Shown here one piece after another: positions 1 to 7,136 of a stretch of 64,000 nt of DNA. The DNA lies in contig JAFRXI010000010.1 in the NCBI GenBank assembly GCA_017437755.1, forward strand, positions 1 to 64,000, read 5' to 3'. The position numbers and the translations under genes are program-made. Every line of letters starts with the position of its first letter. Position 1 is the first letter of the stretch. Origin of the DNA: Bacteroidales bacterium (GTDB taxonomy: Bacteria; Bacteroidota; Bacteroidia; Bacteroidales; UBA932). Below the pieces are notes generated by a model that was not told the origin of the DNA, did no database searches, and saw only the letters and a program-made list of their open reading frames with translations.

Positions 1-582
1 GACGAGACGCTTCACGTGGTCCTGATAGAGTTCGTATGCATGTCCGGAGGTGAATCCGGATACGTCAAAATGGATGAGTTTGTCGCCGCCGCTCAGGACC
101 GGCGCCGCGAGCGTCAGGTCTGCTTCCAGCTCTCCTTCGGAAACGGTATAGTCGACGCCCTCCGCCATCAGGAAATAGCCGTTGTACTTCAGGTCTTCTC
201 CTCCTTTGGTGAAGATGCGCTGGTCGCCGCTCATCCGGATGGATGCGCCGCAGCCGTAAGGGAGGAAGACGGCGGTCATTTTCTTGGTCACAGCATTCTC
301 CAGGTCCAAGATTTCGAGTCCGTTCTGCGACAGCCCCGTCCATTTGCCTCCGCTGCCGTCATAGCTCAGCTCCAGGAACTTGGTCTCAAGGCCCTGGAAA
401 AACAGGTAGATCATGTCGCCGTCCGCCCAGTCGGACTTGACGGTAGCCTTGGTTGAGGCAAAATCATCAGAACGGGAGACCCGGATGTTTACGCGGAATT
501 CATCGCCCTGCCCCGCTTCCTGAATCTTGGAGCAGGAGAATAGCGCTGCAAAAGCGCAGAGAATCAAGAGAGTCTTTCTCAT
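1..582 (-). CDS. Fimbrillin/Mfa-like lipoprotein, partial
   Basis: The gene runs off the left edge. From the ATG at 582, 194 codons stay open to base 1. The protein begins MRKTLLILCAFAALFSC, a lipoprotein signal peptide with the lipid-anchored Cys at residue 17. Around residues 45-62 it has KATVKSDWADGDMIYLFF, which resembles the conserved 'W..GD.I' strand near the N-terminus of fimbrillin/Mfa-like (PF13149-type) Bacteroidota surface proteins. The product would be exported, lipidated and placed on the cell surface, possibly as a pilin subunit or a stand-alone surface protein. A 42-codon ORF lies 16 bp upstream in the same direction and is probably cotranscribed. The family call is by motif only; the C-terminus, which carries the donor strand in true pilins, is outside the window. 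Confidence 0.6.
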   Translation of the reverse strand, partial: MRKTLLILCAFAALFSCSKIQEAGQGDEFRVNIRVSRSDDFASTKATVKSDWADGDMIYLFFQGLETKFLELSYDGSGGKWTGLSQNGLEILDLENAVTKKMTAVFLPYGCGASIRMSGDQRIFTKGGEDLKYNGYFLMAEGVDYTVSEGELEADLTLAAPVLSGGDKLIHFDVSGFTSGHAYELYQDHVKRLV

Positions 583-598
583 GGCATTATCCTCCATT

Positions 599-727
599 TT
601 ACCAGTCCTCTCCGGTTCCGGGGAAAGGAGAGTTGTACGGACCGGGGCTCATGCAGATCAGCCCCTCTGTTTGTAACTCGCGCACCCTCACCTCTGGAGG
701 ACAATAGATTCTTTCGATGTTTTCCAT
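599..727 (-). CDS. 42-aa micro-ORF upstream of the fimbrillin-like gene
   Basis: ATG at 727, stop TAA at 599-601. The peptide starts MENIERIYCPPEVRVREL and ends PYNSPFPGTGEDW. It has no signal peptide or membrane segment, two Cys, and an acidic, Gly/Pro/aromatic C-terminus. Short ORFs of this general shape (an N-terminal 'Y.PPE..' followed by a Gly/Asp/Trp-rich tail) are familiar directly before fimbrillin- and Mfa-like lipoprotein genes in Bacteroidota; that comparison is from memory and not checked. The stop is 16 bp from the downstream ATG, so the two are likely cotranscribed. No function is known to me; a leader peptide or a small secreted or membrane-associated partner are both possible. 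Confidence 0.5.
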   Translation of the reverse strand: MENIERIYCPPEVRVRELQTEGLICMSPGPYNSPFPGTGEDW

Positions 728-816
728 CACTGCTGATGTGTTAATTATTTATCATTTAATTATTTCCATAGAAATTTTAAATATACTGAAAATTCTGATT
801 GGAATTGCAACACGCT

Positions 817-1109
817 TCAAAAGTCAAAGATAATTAATTGTTTACAGTATTCCAAAGATGTTACTGTAACTGAGTGACTTATGGGGTCTGTGCCAGCAGC
901 AAGTCCCGCATTGAAAAAGGATTGAGTTAATGTATCCCCTTGCTCCAAATTGATAGCATACCTCTTAATCTGGCCGGAAATCTTCCCTTGGATGATACTG
1001 TGAAAGGTGGTCTGTACATAGTTATTCCGACATTATCCAAAGCAACGTTGCTTCTACCCATAATAGCGGTCAAGTCTCTTTTTCTACTCAAAATCAAGTA
1101 CTTAGCCAT
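817..1109 (-). pseudogene. Possible frameshifted remnant of a small unknown gene
   Basis: On the minus strand an ORF from ATG 1109 (MAKYLILSRKRDLTAIMGRS...) runs to a stop at 927. A second, protein-like frame (TTFHSIIQGKISGQIKRYA...) overlaps it from about 1035 and continues to a stop at 817. Joining them needs one frameshift near 1020-1045 and would give about 97 residues. The base composition is clearly AT-richer than the surrounding genes. I do not recognise the family. It may equally be non-coding; the case rests only on two adjoining open frames with normal-looking amino-acid content. Confidence 0.25.
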
Positions 1110-1203
1110 CAGAAATACTCTGGTGGCTGATTAGTTATATGTGGCAGACCCGCTCAACGCAGGCGGTTGCTTCCTGGCGGGCATCTCCGCCTCCTTCGGT
1201 GAC

Positions 1204-1288
1204 TATACCCTGCAGTTTCAGTGGACCCCTATAAGCAAAAAAGGCCAGAAATGCTTATACCCTGTAGCTTTTGTGGACCCCTATAAGC
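1204..1288. repeat. Two direct copies of a 33-bp motif, 52 bp apart
   Basis: Copy 1 is at 1204-1236 and copy 2 at 1256-1288. Both begin TATACCCTG and end GTGGACCCCTATAAGC, with a few mismatches in the middle. Each ends in TATAAGC, and a GCTTATA at 1253-1259 makes an inverted repeat with the first. Multiple spaced terminal repeats of this type occur at the ends of IS21-family elements, so this may be the orphan end of such an insertion sequence. No istA/istB coding sequence is visible beside it. Confidence 0.5.
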
Positions 1289-1428
1289 ACCTAGGGGACG
1301 CCGCGGAAGCTGCGCGATGTTGTCATTTTTCTTTTGTCGCAGTTTCCGCGAATCCCACGGTTCACCGTGCCGCTACTGCCCCCCTTGTCAAATGCTTGTA
1401 TCCCATCCTCGGTCGCTATTTCCGGTTA

Positions 1429-1450
1429 TGACAGTAAAGTTATACTGTCA
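1429..1450. repeat. 8-bp inverted repeat TGACAGTA/TACTGTCA
   Basis: Perfect arms TGACAGTA (1429-1436) and TACTGTCA (1443-1450) are separated by AAGTTA. No gene adjoins it. It could be an operator left over from a mobile element, or chance. Confidence 0.3.
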
Positions 1451-1621
1451 GGCCTCAAAGCGTTGCACTTCAGCGTAGAATCCAGCAAGGCGACATTCAC
1501 TTGAAATGTAAATGATAACCTCACTTTTTTGATTCCTCGTGGAGCCTTCCCCCATAAGGAATCATTCACATCTTTCTTTTAAAGACACCTCCGTCGGGCA
1601 AATGTCGGGCAAATATAAAGA

Positions 1622-1655
1622 AAAACCCCACCAGAGTGCTCTCTAGTGGGGTTTT
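1622..1655. terminator. Strong bidirectional hairpin terminator
   Basis: AAAACCCCAC pairs with GTGGGGTTTT, with a short AGAG/CTCT extension and a small loop. It is A-rich upstream and T-rich downstream, so it would work on both strands. It lies in a gene-free stretch about 200 bp from the tRNA-Arg 3' end and shortly after a doubled GTCGGGCAAAT motif (1593-1613 region). Confidence 0.6.
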
Positions 1656-1658
1656 GGA

Positions 1659-1674
1659 GTGACTCCTACGGATT
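1659..1674. repeat. Copy of the tRNA-Arg 3' end (possible att scar)
   Basis: GTGACTCCTAC at 1659-1669 repeats exactly the 3' acceptor end of the tRNA-Arg gene (1858-1868) and continues GGATT, as the tRNA does after one extra base. Duplicated tRNA 3' ends are the usual trace of site-specific integration. The 180 bp between the two copies has no gene but several hairpins. Confidence 0.45.
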
Positions 1675-1678
1675 AGCC

Positions 1679-1833
1679 ATCGCTGCGCGATGCCTCTTCC
1701 TGGGCGTCGTCGCGGCAAAGGACAGGGGCGGAACGCTCATGGCAGCAATGCTGCCATAGGCGTTTTTTCATGCCTGCCCTGACGGAAGCAAGCTTCCACG
1801 GGCGCATGAAAAAACGCCCCGCACTGCGTGCGG
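1679..1833. repeat. Cluster of four hairpins next to tRNA-Arg
   Basis: In order: ATCGC-TGC-GCGAT (1679-1691); ATGGCAGCA/TGCTGCCAT with one central base (1739-1757); a large hairpin with perfect 15-bp arms (1759-1773 and 1804-1818, core GGCGTTTTTTCATGC) and an inner GGAAGC/GCTTCC stem; and CCGCAC-TGC-GTGCGG (1819-1833). The large hairpin could terminate transcription. Together they look like REP/BIME-type palindromic DNA or remains of a mobile element. Confidence 0.55.
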
Positions 1834-1855
1834 AGCGTTCATTGAGCCTTTGCTC

Positions 1856-1932
1856 TGGTGACTCCTACAGGATTCAAACCTGTAACCTCTTGATCCGTAG
1901 TCAAGTGCTCTATTCAGTTGAGCTAAGGAGCC
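1856..1932 (-). tRNA. tRNA-Arg (anticodon ACG)
   Basis: The minus-strand cloverleaf has acceptor arms GGCTCCT/AGGAGTC (one G-U pair) and the anticodon stem CTTGA/TCAAG around a loop whose middle bases are ACG. The T-arm holds GGTTTGAATCC, and a CCA tail is encoded (1856-1858). The 3' end is partly duplicated at 1659-1674. The L19 gene, on the same strand, stops 26 bp upstream, so readthrough from rplS into the tRNA is possible. Confidence 0.93.
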
Positions 1933-1958
1933 GGTTGCCGGAGGGGTTACCTCGTGGC

Positions 1959-2342
1959 TTATTCTGCTGCAGGGCGGGCGTCTACAACCATCTTCTTCTC
2001 CTTGATGCGGGCCTTCTTACCCGAGAGGTTACGGAGGTAGAAGATACGGGCGCGGCGGACCTTGCCAACCTTGTTGACCTCAACGGAGTCGATGAACGGT
2101 GACTGGTAAGGGAAAATCCTTTCCACTCCGATGCCTCCTGATACCTTGCGGACCGTGAAGGTCTTGGTATAAGGGTCGGCACCCCTCATCTGAATCACCA
2201 CTCCCCTGAATTTCTGGAGCCTCTCCTTGTCACCTTCCTTGATACGGTAGGTAACCGTAATGGTGTCACCCGCTTTGAACTCGGGGAACGTTGCGACTTT
2301 TCCGTTATCGAAAGCCTGCTCTGCAATCTTAATCAAATCCAT
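1959..2342 (-). CDS. rplS: 50S ribosomal protein L19
   Basis: This 127-residue protein matches bacterial L19 along its full length, including [17 protein letters not shown] near residues 25-41, [10 protein letters not shown], and [22 protein letters not shown]19 sits at the 30S-50S interface. The extra C-terminal tail VVDARPAAE is short and typical of the phylum. It is transcribed alone here, away from the usual rpsP-rimM-trmD context. A TTG-19-TACATTTG promoter lies 77 bp upstream of the ATG. The leader contains the perfect palindrome GCAACGTTGC (2363-2372), which may matter for autoregulation but is unproven. Confidence 0.97.
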   Translation of the reverse strand: MDLIKIAEQAFDNGKVATFPEFKAGDTITVTYRIKEGDKERLQKFRGVVIQMRGADPYTKTFTVRKVSGGIGVERIFPYQSPFIDSVEVNKVGKVRRARIFYLRNLSGKKARIKEKKMVVDARPAAE

Positions 2343-2418
2343 TTTCTATCAATCTTTTAGGTGCAACGTTGCGCATAAAACATAACGATCGCAAGAGGTT
2401 GCTTCAAATTTCGGACTG

Positions 2419-2449
2419 CAAATGTAGTAAAAATTTTTTATCCCGCAAT
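2419..2449 (-). promoter_or_regulatory. rplS promoter
   Basis: On the minus strand, ATTG (2446-2449) and TACATTTG (2419-2426) are separated by 19 bp. This is the Bacteroidota housekeeping pattern (-33 TTTG, -7 TAnnTTTG). It predicts a leader of roughly 70 nt before the rplS ATG. Confidence 0.7.
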
Positions 2450-2519
2450 ACTTTTATTGAAAAATTGGCTCAAATAAATCACATGCCATATCTATTGACT
2501 CAATTTCGGAATAAATGGC

Positions 2520-2527
2520 TACATTTG
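2520..2527 (+). promoter_or_regulatory. -7 box TACATTTG for the M16 peptidase/hut transcript
   Basis: A perfect TAnnTTTG box lies 20 bp before the ATG at 2548. A TTG at 2495-2497 is 22 bp upstream, a slightly long spacing, so the -33 element is uncertain. This is probably the promoter for the peptidase and the hut genes behind it. Confidence 0.55.
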
Positions 2528-2547
2528 TAGGATAGAATTAACAATTC

Positions 2548-5448
2548 ATGAACATGAAACATCTTATAAGAATCGTCACCCTTTCACTTGCCGTGGCCGT
2601 GGCAGCATCGTGTACCGGATACCGGAAAGTTGCCGGAGACCCCATGGAATCAAGGATCTACACCCTGGACAACGGGCTCAAGGTATACATGACCGTCAAC
2701 AAGGACCTTCCCCGGATCCAGACCTATATTGCAGTGAGGGTGGGCGGCAAGAACGACCCCTCGGACAATACCGGCCTGGCACATTACCTGGAGCACATGA
2801 TGTTCAAGGGTACCGGGCAGTTCGGGACTTCCGACTATGCCGCGGAAAAGCCCATGCTCGATCAGATCGACAGCCTTTTCGAGGTATACCGCACCAAGAC
2901 CGTTGAGGCTGAAAGGCTTGCCATATACCATGAGATAGATTCCATCAGCTACGAGGCCTCCAAACTGGCCATTCCCAACGAGTACGACAAGTTGATGGCG
3001 ATAATAGGGTCGGAAGGCAGCAACGCCTACACCAGCAACGACGTTACCTGCTACGTGGAGGACATCCCGTCCAACCAGCTCGAGAACTGGGCCAGGATAG
3101 AGTCGGACCGCTTTATGAACTGCGTCTTCAGGGGATTCCATACTGAACTCGAGGCCGTGTACGAAGAGAAGAACATGGGCCTCACCGACGACAACGACAA
3201 GGCCCTTGACGCACTTGACTCCATGCTTTTCGTACATCATCCGTACGGAACGCAGACAGTCATCGGAACCCAGGAGCACCTCAAGAATCCGTCGCTCAGG
3301 ACCATCCGCACCCACAAGGACACCTACTACGTTCCCGACAACTGCGCAATCTGCCTTTCCGGCGACCTCGACCCCGACAAGACCATCAGGATAATACGCA
3401 AGTACTTCGGACCGTGGACCAGGAGCGGCAATGTCCCCGCCCTGGAAGTGGAGGCGGAGGAACCCATCACAACACCCAGATCCAAGACCGTCCTTGGCAA
3501 CGAAGCCGAATTCGTACTGATGGGATGGAGGACACCCGGGGCCGGCTCGCAGGAGAGCGACCTTTCCGAAATCGCCGGATCGGTCCTTTTCAACGGCATG
3601 GCCGGACTTATCGACCTGGATGTCATCCAGAAGCAGAAGATCCTGGACACCTATCTGTTCCCCTACGACAGGGCTGATTACGGTGCATTCATCATGATGG
3701 GCATGCCCAAGGCCGGACAATCCCTCGAGGAGGTCAGGGACATACTGCTGGAGGAGGTCGCGAAACTCCGCAACGGCGAATTCAGCGACTCCCTCGTGAG
3801 CGCCGTCATCAACAATTACAAGCTGGACGCCATGAAAAAGCTCCAGGACAACTCCTCCAGGGCCGATATGTTCGTGGACAGTTTCGTGAACGGGACCACA
3901 TGGGAATCGGAGGTCGGAAAACTGGGCCGGATTGAAAAGGCCACCAGGGACGACATTGTGGCCTGGGCCGGGAAATACCTCGGCGAAAACAGCTATGCCG
4001 TTGTTTACAAGAAGATTGGTGAAGACCTGTCAATCAAGAAGATAGATGCTCCCAAGATAACCCCGATAGTCACCAACAGGGACATGCGCAGCCCGTTCCT
4101 GGAGCAGATAGCGTCGGCCGAGCCCGCTCCCATCGAGCCGGTATTCACCGACTATTCAAAGGATATGTCAAAGTTCCAGGACCAGGGGCTGGAGGTACTC
4201 TATAAAAAGAATGAGAAAAACGACATAGCCTCCCTCACATTCTATTTTGAGACTGGGACATCCGGCGATCCCGCCCTCAACCTGGCCGCCGGCTATATCG
4301 GCTATCTGGGCACCCCCACCCGTACCGCCGAGGAGATTGCGGCCACCATGTACGGCCTCGCCTGCGACTTCAATGTCAGGTCCGATGAAAACAGCACCGT
4401 GATCCGCATCAGCGGCCTGAGTGAAAACATGGGCGATGCGCTTCAGGTAGTGGAAGACCTTGTACACAATGCCCAGCCCGACCCCTTTATCCTGGAAGTG
4501 CTTAAGGAAGACCTTCTGAAGGACAGGGCCGATTCCAAGATGAACCAGGCGGCATGCTTCAGGGCGCTCATGAAATACGTCACATACGGACCGGAATTCA
4601 TCAGGAAGACCACCCTCACAAATGCCGCCGTATCGGCAATCACCCCCGAAGAACTGACCGGCAAGATTGCCGGGCTGACGGCAAAGAAACACCGCATCCT
4701 GTACTACGGCCCCGCCTCCGAAGAAGAGGTCGCCGCCATGCTGGACAAATACCACAGCGTTCCCGCCCAGCCGGAGGAAGTCACTCCATCCTGGCCGGCC
4801 AAGGTCCTCACTCCCGAAACAACGGTGGTCATCGCCCCGTACAAGTCCCGCCAGTTCAGGTATGTACAGTATTCCGACAGGGGCGAGACGCTTGAGACCT
4901 GCGAATACCCCGGCATAGACCTGTTCAACGAGTACTTTGGCGGAGGCATGAACGCCATCGTTTTCCAGGAGATGAGGGAATCCAGAGCCCTGGCCTACAG
5001 CGCCGGAGCATACCTCTACTCCCCCTCTTTCAAGGACGATTCCTACAGTTTCAACGCGTACATCTCCTCGCAGAATGACAAGCTCCACCAGGCCGTGGAG
5101 GCTTTTGACCAGATAATCAATGACATGCCCCAGTCCGACAAGAACCTCGAGATTGCCAGGACATCCATCCTGTCGAGGATCAGGACCCAGAGGAACCTGG
5201 GCGAGAGCGTGCTGACGGGATACCTCGCCGATGAAAGGATCGGCCTTTCAGAGCCCAACGACCGGATGATTTTTGAGAAGGTGGGCCAGATGTCCATGGA
5301 CGACCTGATGGCCGTCCAGCACAAATGGGTCAAGGACCGCACTTACACCTATGCAATCCTCGGCGACGAGTCCGACCTGGACATGGCATTCCTCCGCTCG
5401 CTGGGGCCCGTGAAAAAGGTATCGCTTGAAGATATTTTCGGTTATTGA
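2548..5448 (+). CDS. M16 (insulinase/pitrilysin) family zinc peptidase, lipoprotein
   Basis: This 966-residue protein starts with a lipoprotein signal peptide ending AVAASC, so it is anchored in the envelope facing the periplasm. The inverted zinc motif HxxEH is present as HYLEH at residues 79-83, and a downstream acidic ligand stretch (ELEAVYEEKN) follows. The length fits two or more M16 halves, only the first being catalytic; the second half (from about residue 530) lacks HxxEH. These enzymes cut peptides and small unfolded proteins. The ATG at 2554 is an alternative start two codons later. It ends 4 bp before ftcD, so its mRNA probably continues into the hut genes, which would couple peptide breakdown with histidine use. 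That coupling is inference. Confidence 0.9.
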   Translation: MNMKHLIRIVTLSLAVAVAASCTGYRKVAGDPMESRIYTLDNGLKVYMTVNKDLPRIQTYIAVRVGGKNDPSDNTGLAHYLEHMMFKGTGQFGTSDYAAEKPMLDQIDSLFEVYRTKTVEAERLAIYHEIDSISYEASKLAIPNEYDKLMAIIGSEGSNAYTSNDVTCYVEDIPSNQLENWARIESDRFMNCVFRGFHTELEAVYEEKNMGLTDDNDKALDALDSMLFVHHPYGTQTVIGTQEHLKNPSLRTIRTHKDTYYVPDNCAICLSGDLDPDKTIRIIRKYFGPWTRSGNVPALEVEAEEPITTPRSKTVLGNEAEFVLMGWRTPGAGSQESDLSEIAGSVLFNGMAGLIDLDVIQKQKILDTYLFPYDRADYGAFIMMGMPKAGQSLEEVRDILLEEVAKLRNGEFSDSLVSAVINNYKLDAMKKLQDNSSRADMFVDSFVNGTTWESEVGKLGRIEKATRDDIVAWAGKYLGENSYAVVYKKIGEDLSIKKIDAPKITPIVTNRDMRSPFLEQIASAEPAPIEPVFTDYSKDMSKFQDQGLEVLYKKNEKNDIASLTFYFETGTSGDPALNLAAGYIGYLGTPTRTAEEIAATMYGLACDFNVRSDENSTVIRISGLSENMGDALQVVEDLVHNAQPDPFILEVLKEDLLKDRADSKMNQAACFRALMKYVTYGPEFIRKTTLTNAAVSAITPEELTGKIAGLTAKKHRILYYGPASEEEVAAMLDKYHSVPAQPEEVTPSWPAKVLTPETTVVIAPYKSRQFRYVQYSDRGETLETCEYPGIDLFNEYFGGGMNAIVFQEMRESRALAYSAGAYLYSPSFKDDSYSFNAYISSQNDKLHQAVEAFDQIINDMPQSDKNLEIARTSILSRIRTQRNLGESVLTGYLADERIGLSEPNDRMIFEKVGQMSMDDLMAVQHKWVKDRTYTYAILGDESDLDMAFLRSLGPVKKVSLEDIFGY

Positions 5449-5452
5449 TATA

Positions 5453-7111
5453 ATGACAAGGATAATTGAATGCGTCCCGAATTTCAGTGAAGGAAGGGAC
5501 AGGAAGATAATCGACGCGATTGTATCCGCCATAGCTTCCGTGGAAGGGGTAAAGGTCCTGGATGTGGATCCCGGCGAGACCACCAACCGCACCGTGGTCA
5601 CGTTCGTCGGGGCCCCCGAGGTAGTATGCGAGGCCGCCTACCAGGGGGCAGCCAAGGCAAAAGAGCTGATAGACATGAGGTTACACCATGGGGCCCATCC
5701 CCGTATCGGTGCTACCGACGTGCTTCCCCTGGTGCCGGTTTCGGGTATCACCCTTGAAGAATGCGCCGTCCTGGCCAGGCAGCTCGCCCAAAGGCTCTAC
5801 ACCGGCCTTGGAATCCCCTGTTACTGCTACGAAGCAGCGGCATTCAAACCCGAAAGAAAGAACCTGGCAGTCTGCCGCTCAGGCGAATACGAAGCACTTG
5901 AGCAGAAAATGTCCGACCCGGAAAGGAAGCCGGACTTTGGAGGGGACTATGACGAGGTTGCCGCACGTGCAGGCGCCACCAACGTGGGGGCCAGGGATTT
6001 CCTCCTGGCGGTGAACTTCAACCTCAACACCACGTCTACCCGGAGGGCAATGGCCATTGCCTTTGACGTCAGGGAAAAAGGACGGAAGGTAAACGACACC
6101 TGGGTTCCCGGCACACTCAAGGGCTGCAAGGCAACCGGCTGGTACATCGACGAATACGGCATCGCCCAGGTATCCATGAACATCACCGACATAAAAGCCG
6201 TACCTCTCCACAAGGCTTTTGAGGAAGTCTCGAGGGCAGCAGCCGCACGCGGCCTCCGGGTCACCGGGACCGAGGTGGTGGGCCTCCTCCCCAGGAAAGT
6301 CCTCCTGGATGCAGGACGGTTCTATCTGGAAAGGCAGGGCCGTTCACTTGGCATACCTGAAGACCAAATAATAAAGATAGCGGTGAAATCCATGTCGCTC
6401 GACGACCTCCGGCCGTTCAACCCCAAGGAGAAAGTAATTGAATACCTGATGGTTGACGAGGCCGAGGAAGCGGCCAGGGAACGCCTTGAAAGGATGTCGG
6501 TAAAGGGGTTCGCCCTGGAGACGGCCTCGGAATCACCCGCCCCCGGAGGCGGATCCGTATCCGCAGCCATGGGCGCCTTCGGGGCCGCCCTCGCCACCAT
6601 GGTGGCAAACCTGTCGGCACACAAGAGGGGCTGGGACGACCGCTGGAAGGAGTTTTCCGACGTCGCGGAAAAGGGACAGGCCATCCTTGGGGAACTGCTC
6701 TCCCTGGTCGACCGCGACACCGCCGCCTTTGACGGGATAATGGAGGCTTTCTCCATGCCCAAGGGAACCGACCAGGAGAAGGCCGTCAGGGCCGACGCCA
6801 TCGAAAAGGCCACCCTGAACGCCGCCAGCGTGCCACTGGAGACCATGGAGGCCGCTTTCAAGGCTCTCCCCCTGTCGATGCAGATGGTCCGGAACGGGAA
6901 CCCCGCCTCAGTATCGGATGCGGGCGTAGCAGCCCTGGCCGCAACGGCAGCCATCAGGGGCGCCGCCCTCAATGTAAAGATCAATGCGGCATCGCTCAAA
7001 GACAGGGAAGCCGCCCGCAGCCTGACAGACCGCGCCGATTTCCTGGTAAGGGAAGCCATCTTGCTGCAGGATGCGATAATGGAGGAGACCGAAAGCCGGA
7101 TCAACCTCTGA
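5453..7111 (+). CDS. ftcD: Bifunctional glutamate formimidoyltransferase / formimidoyl-THF cyclodeaminase
   Basis: Start chosen at 5453 (MTRIIECVPNFSEG), 4 bp after the peptidase stop; the frame is open upstream to 5426, but that would add nine non-conserved residues. Residues 1-330 are the formimidoyltransferase, with the catalytic His in HHGAHPRIGATD at residue 82, the same number as in mammalian FTCD. Residues from about 346 (GFALETASESPAPGGGSVSAAMGA) are the cyclodeaminase, an all-helical fold. The protein moves the formimino group of N-formiminoglutamate to tetrahydrofolate and then releases ammonia to give 5,10-methenyl-THF. It is the last step of this hut route and yields glutamate plus a one-carbon unit. 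Confidence 0.95.
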   Translation: MTRIIECVPNFSEGRDRKIIDAIVSAIASVEGVKVLDVDPGETTNRTVVTFVGAPEVVCEAAYQGAAKAKELIDMRLHHGAHPRIGATDVLPLVPVSGITLEECAVLARQLAQRLYTGLGIPCYCYEAAAFKPERKNLAVCRSGEYEALEQKMSDPERKPDFGGDYDEVAARAGATNVGARDFLLAVNFNLNTTSTRRAMAIAFDVREKGRKVNDTWVPGTLKGCKATGWYIDEYGIAQVSMNITDIKAVPLHKAFEEVSRAAAARGLRVTGTEVVGLLPRKVLLDAGRFYLERQGRSLGIPEDQIIKIAVKSMSLDDLRPFNPKEKVIEYLMVDEAEEAARERLERMSVKGFALETASESPAPGGGSVSAAMGAFGAALATMVANLSAHKRGWDDRWKEFSDVAEKGQAILGELLSLVDRDTAAFDGIMEAFSMPKGTDQEKAVRADAIEKATLNAASVPLETMEAAFKALPLSMQMVRNGNPASVSDAGVAALAATAAIRGAALNVKINAASLKDREAARSLTDRADFLVREAILLQDAIMEETESRINL

Positions 7112-7136
7112 AAGACACTATAACAACCACATAATC

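Noticed and set aside
1141-1431. A 96-codon plus-strand ORF over the direct repeats
   Set aside because: Its sequence is made by the repeats themselves, with no domain features; more likely non-coding IS remnant.
2650-3720. A 356-codon minus-strand ORF opposite the M16 peptidase, and a 306-codon one at 4168-5088
   Set aside because: They are complements of a well-supported gene. High GC with G/C-ending codons leaves antisense frames open; their sequences have no family motifs.
5426-5452. Upstream ATG start for ftcD
   Set aside because: It lies inside the peptidase gene and adds residues absent from the conserved FtcD N-terminus MTRIIECVPNFSEG.
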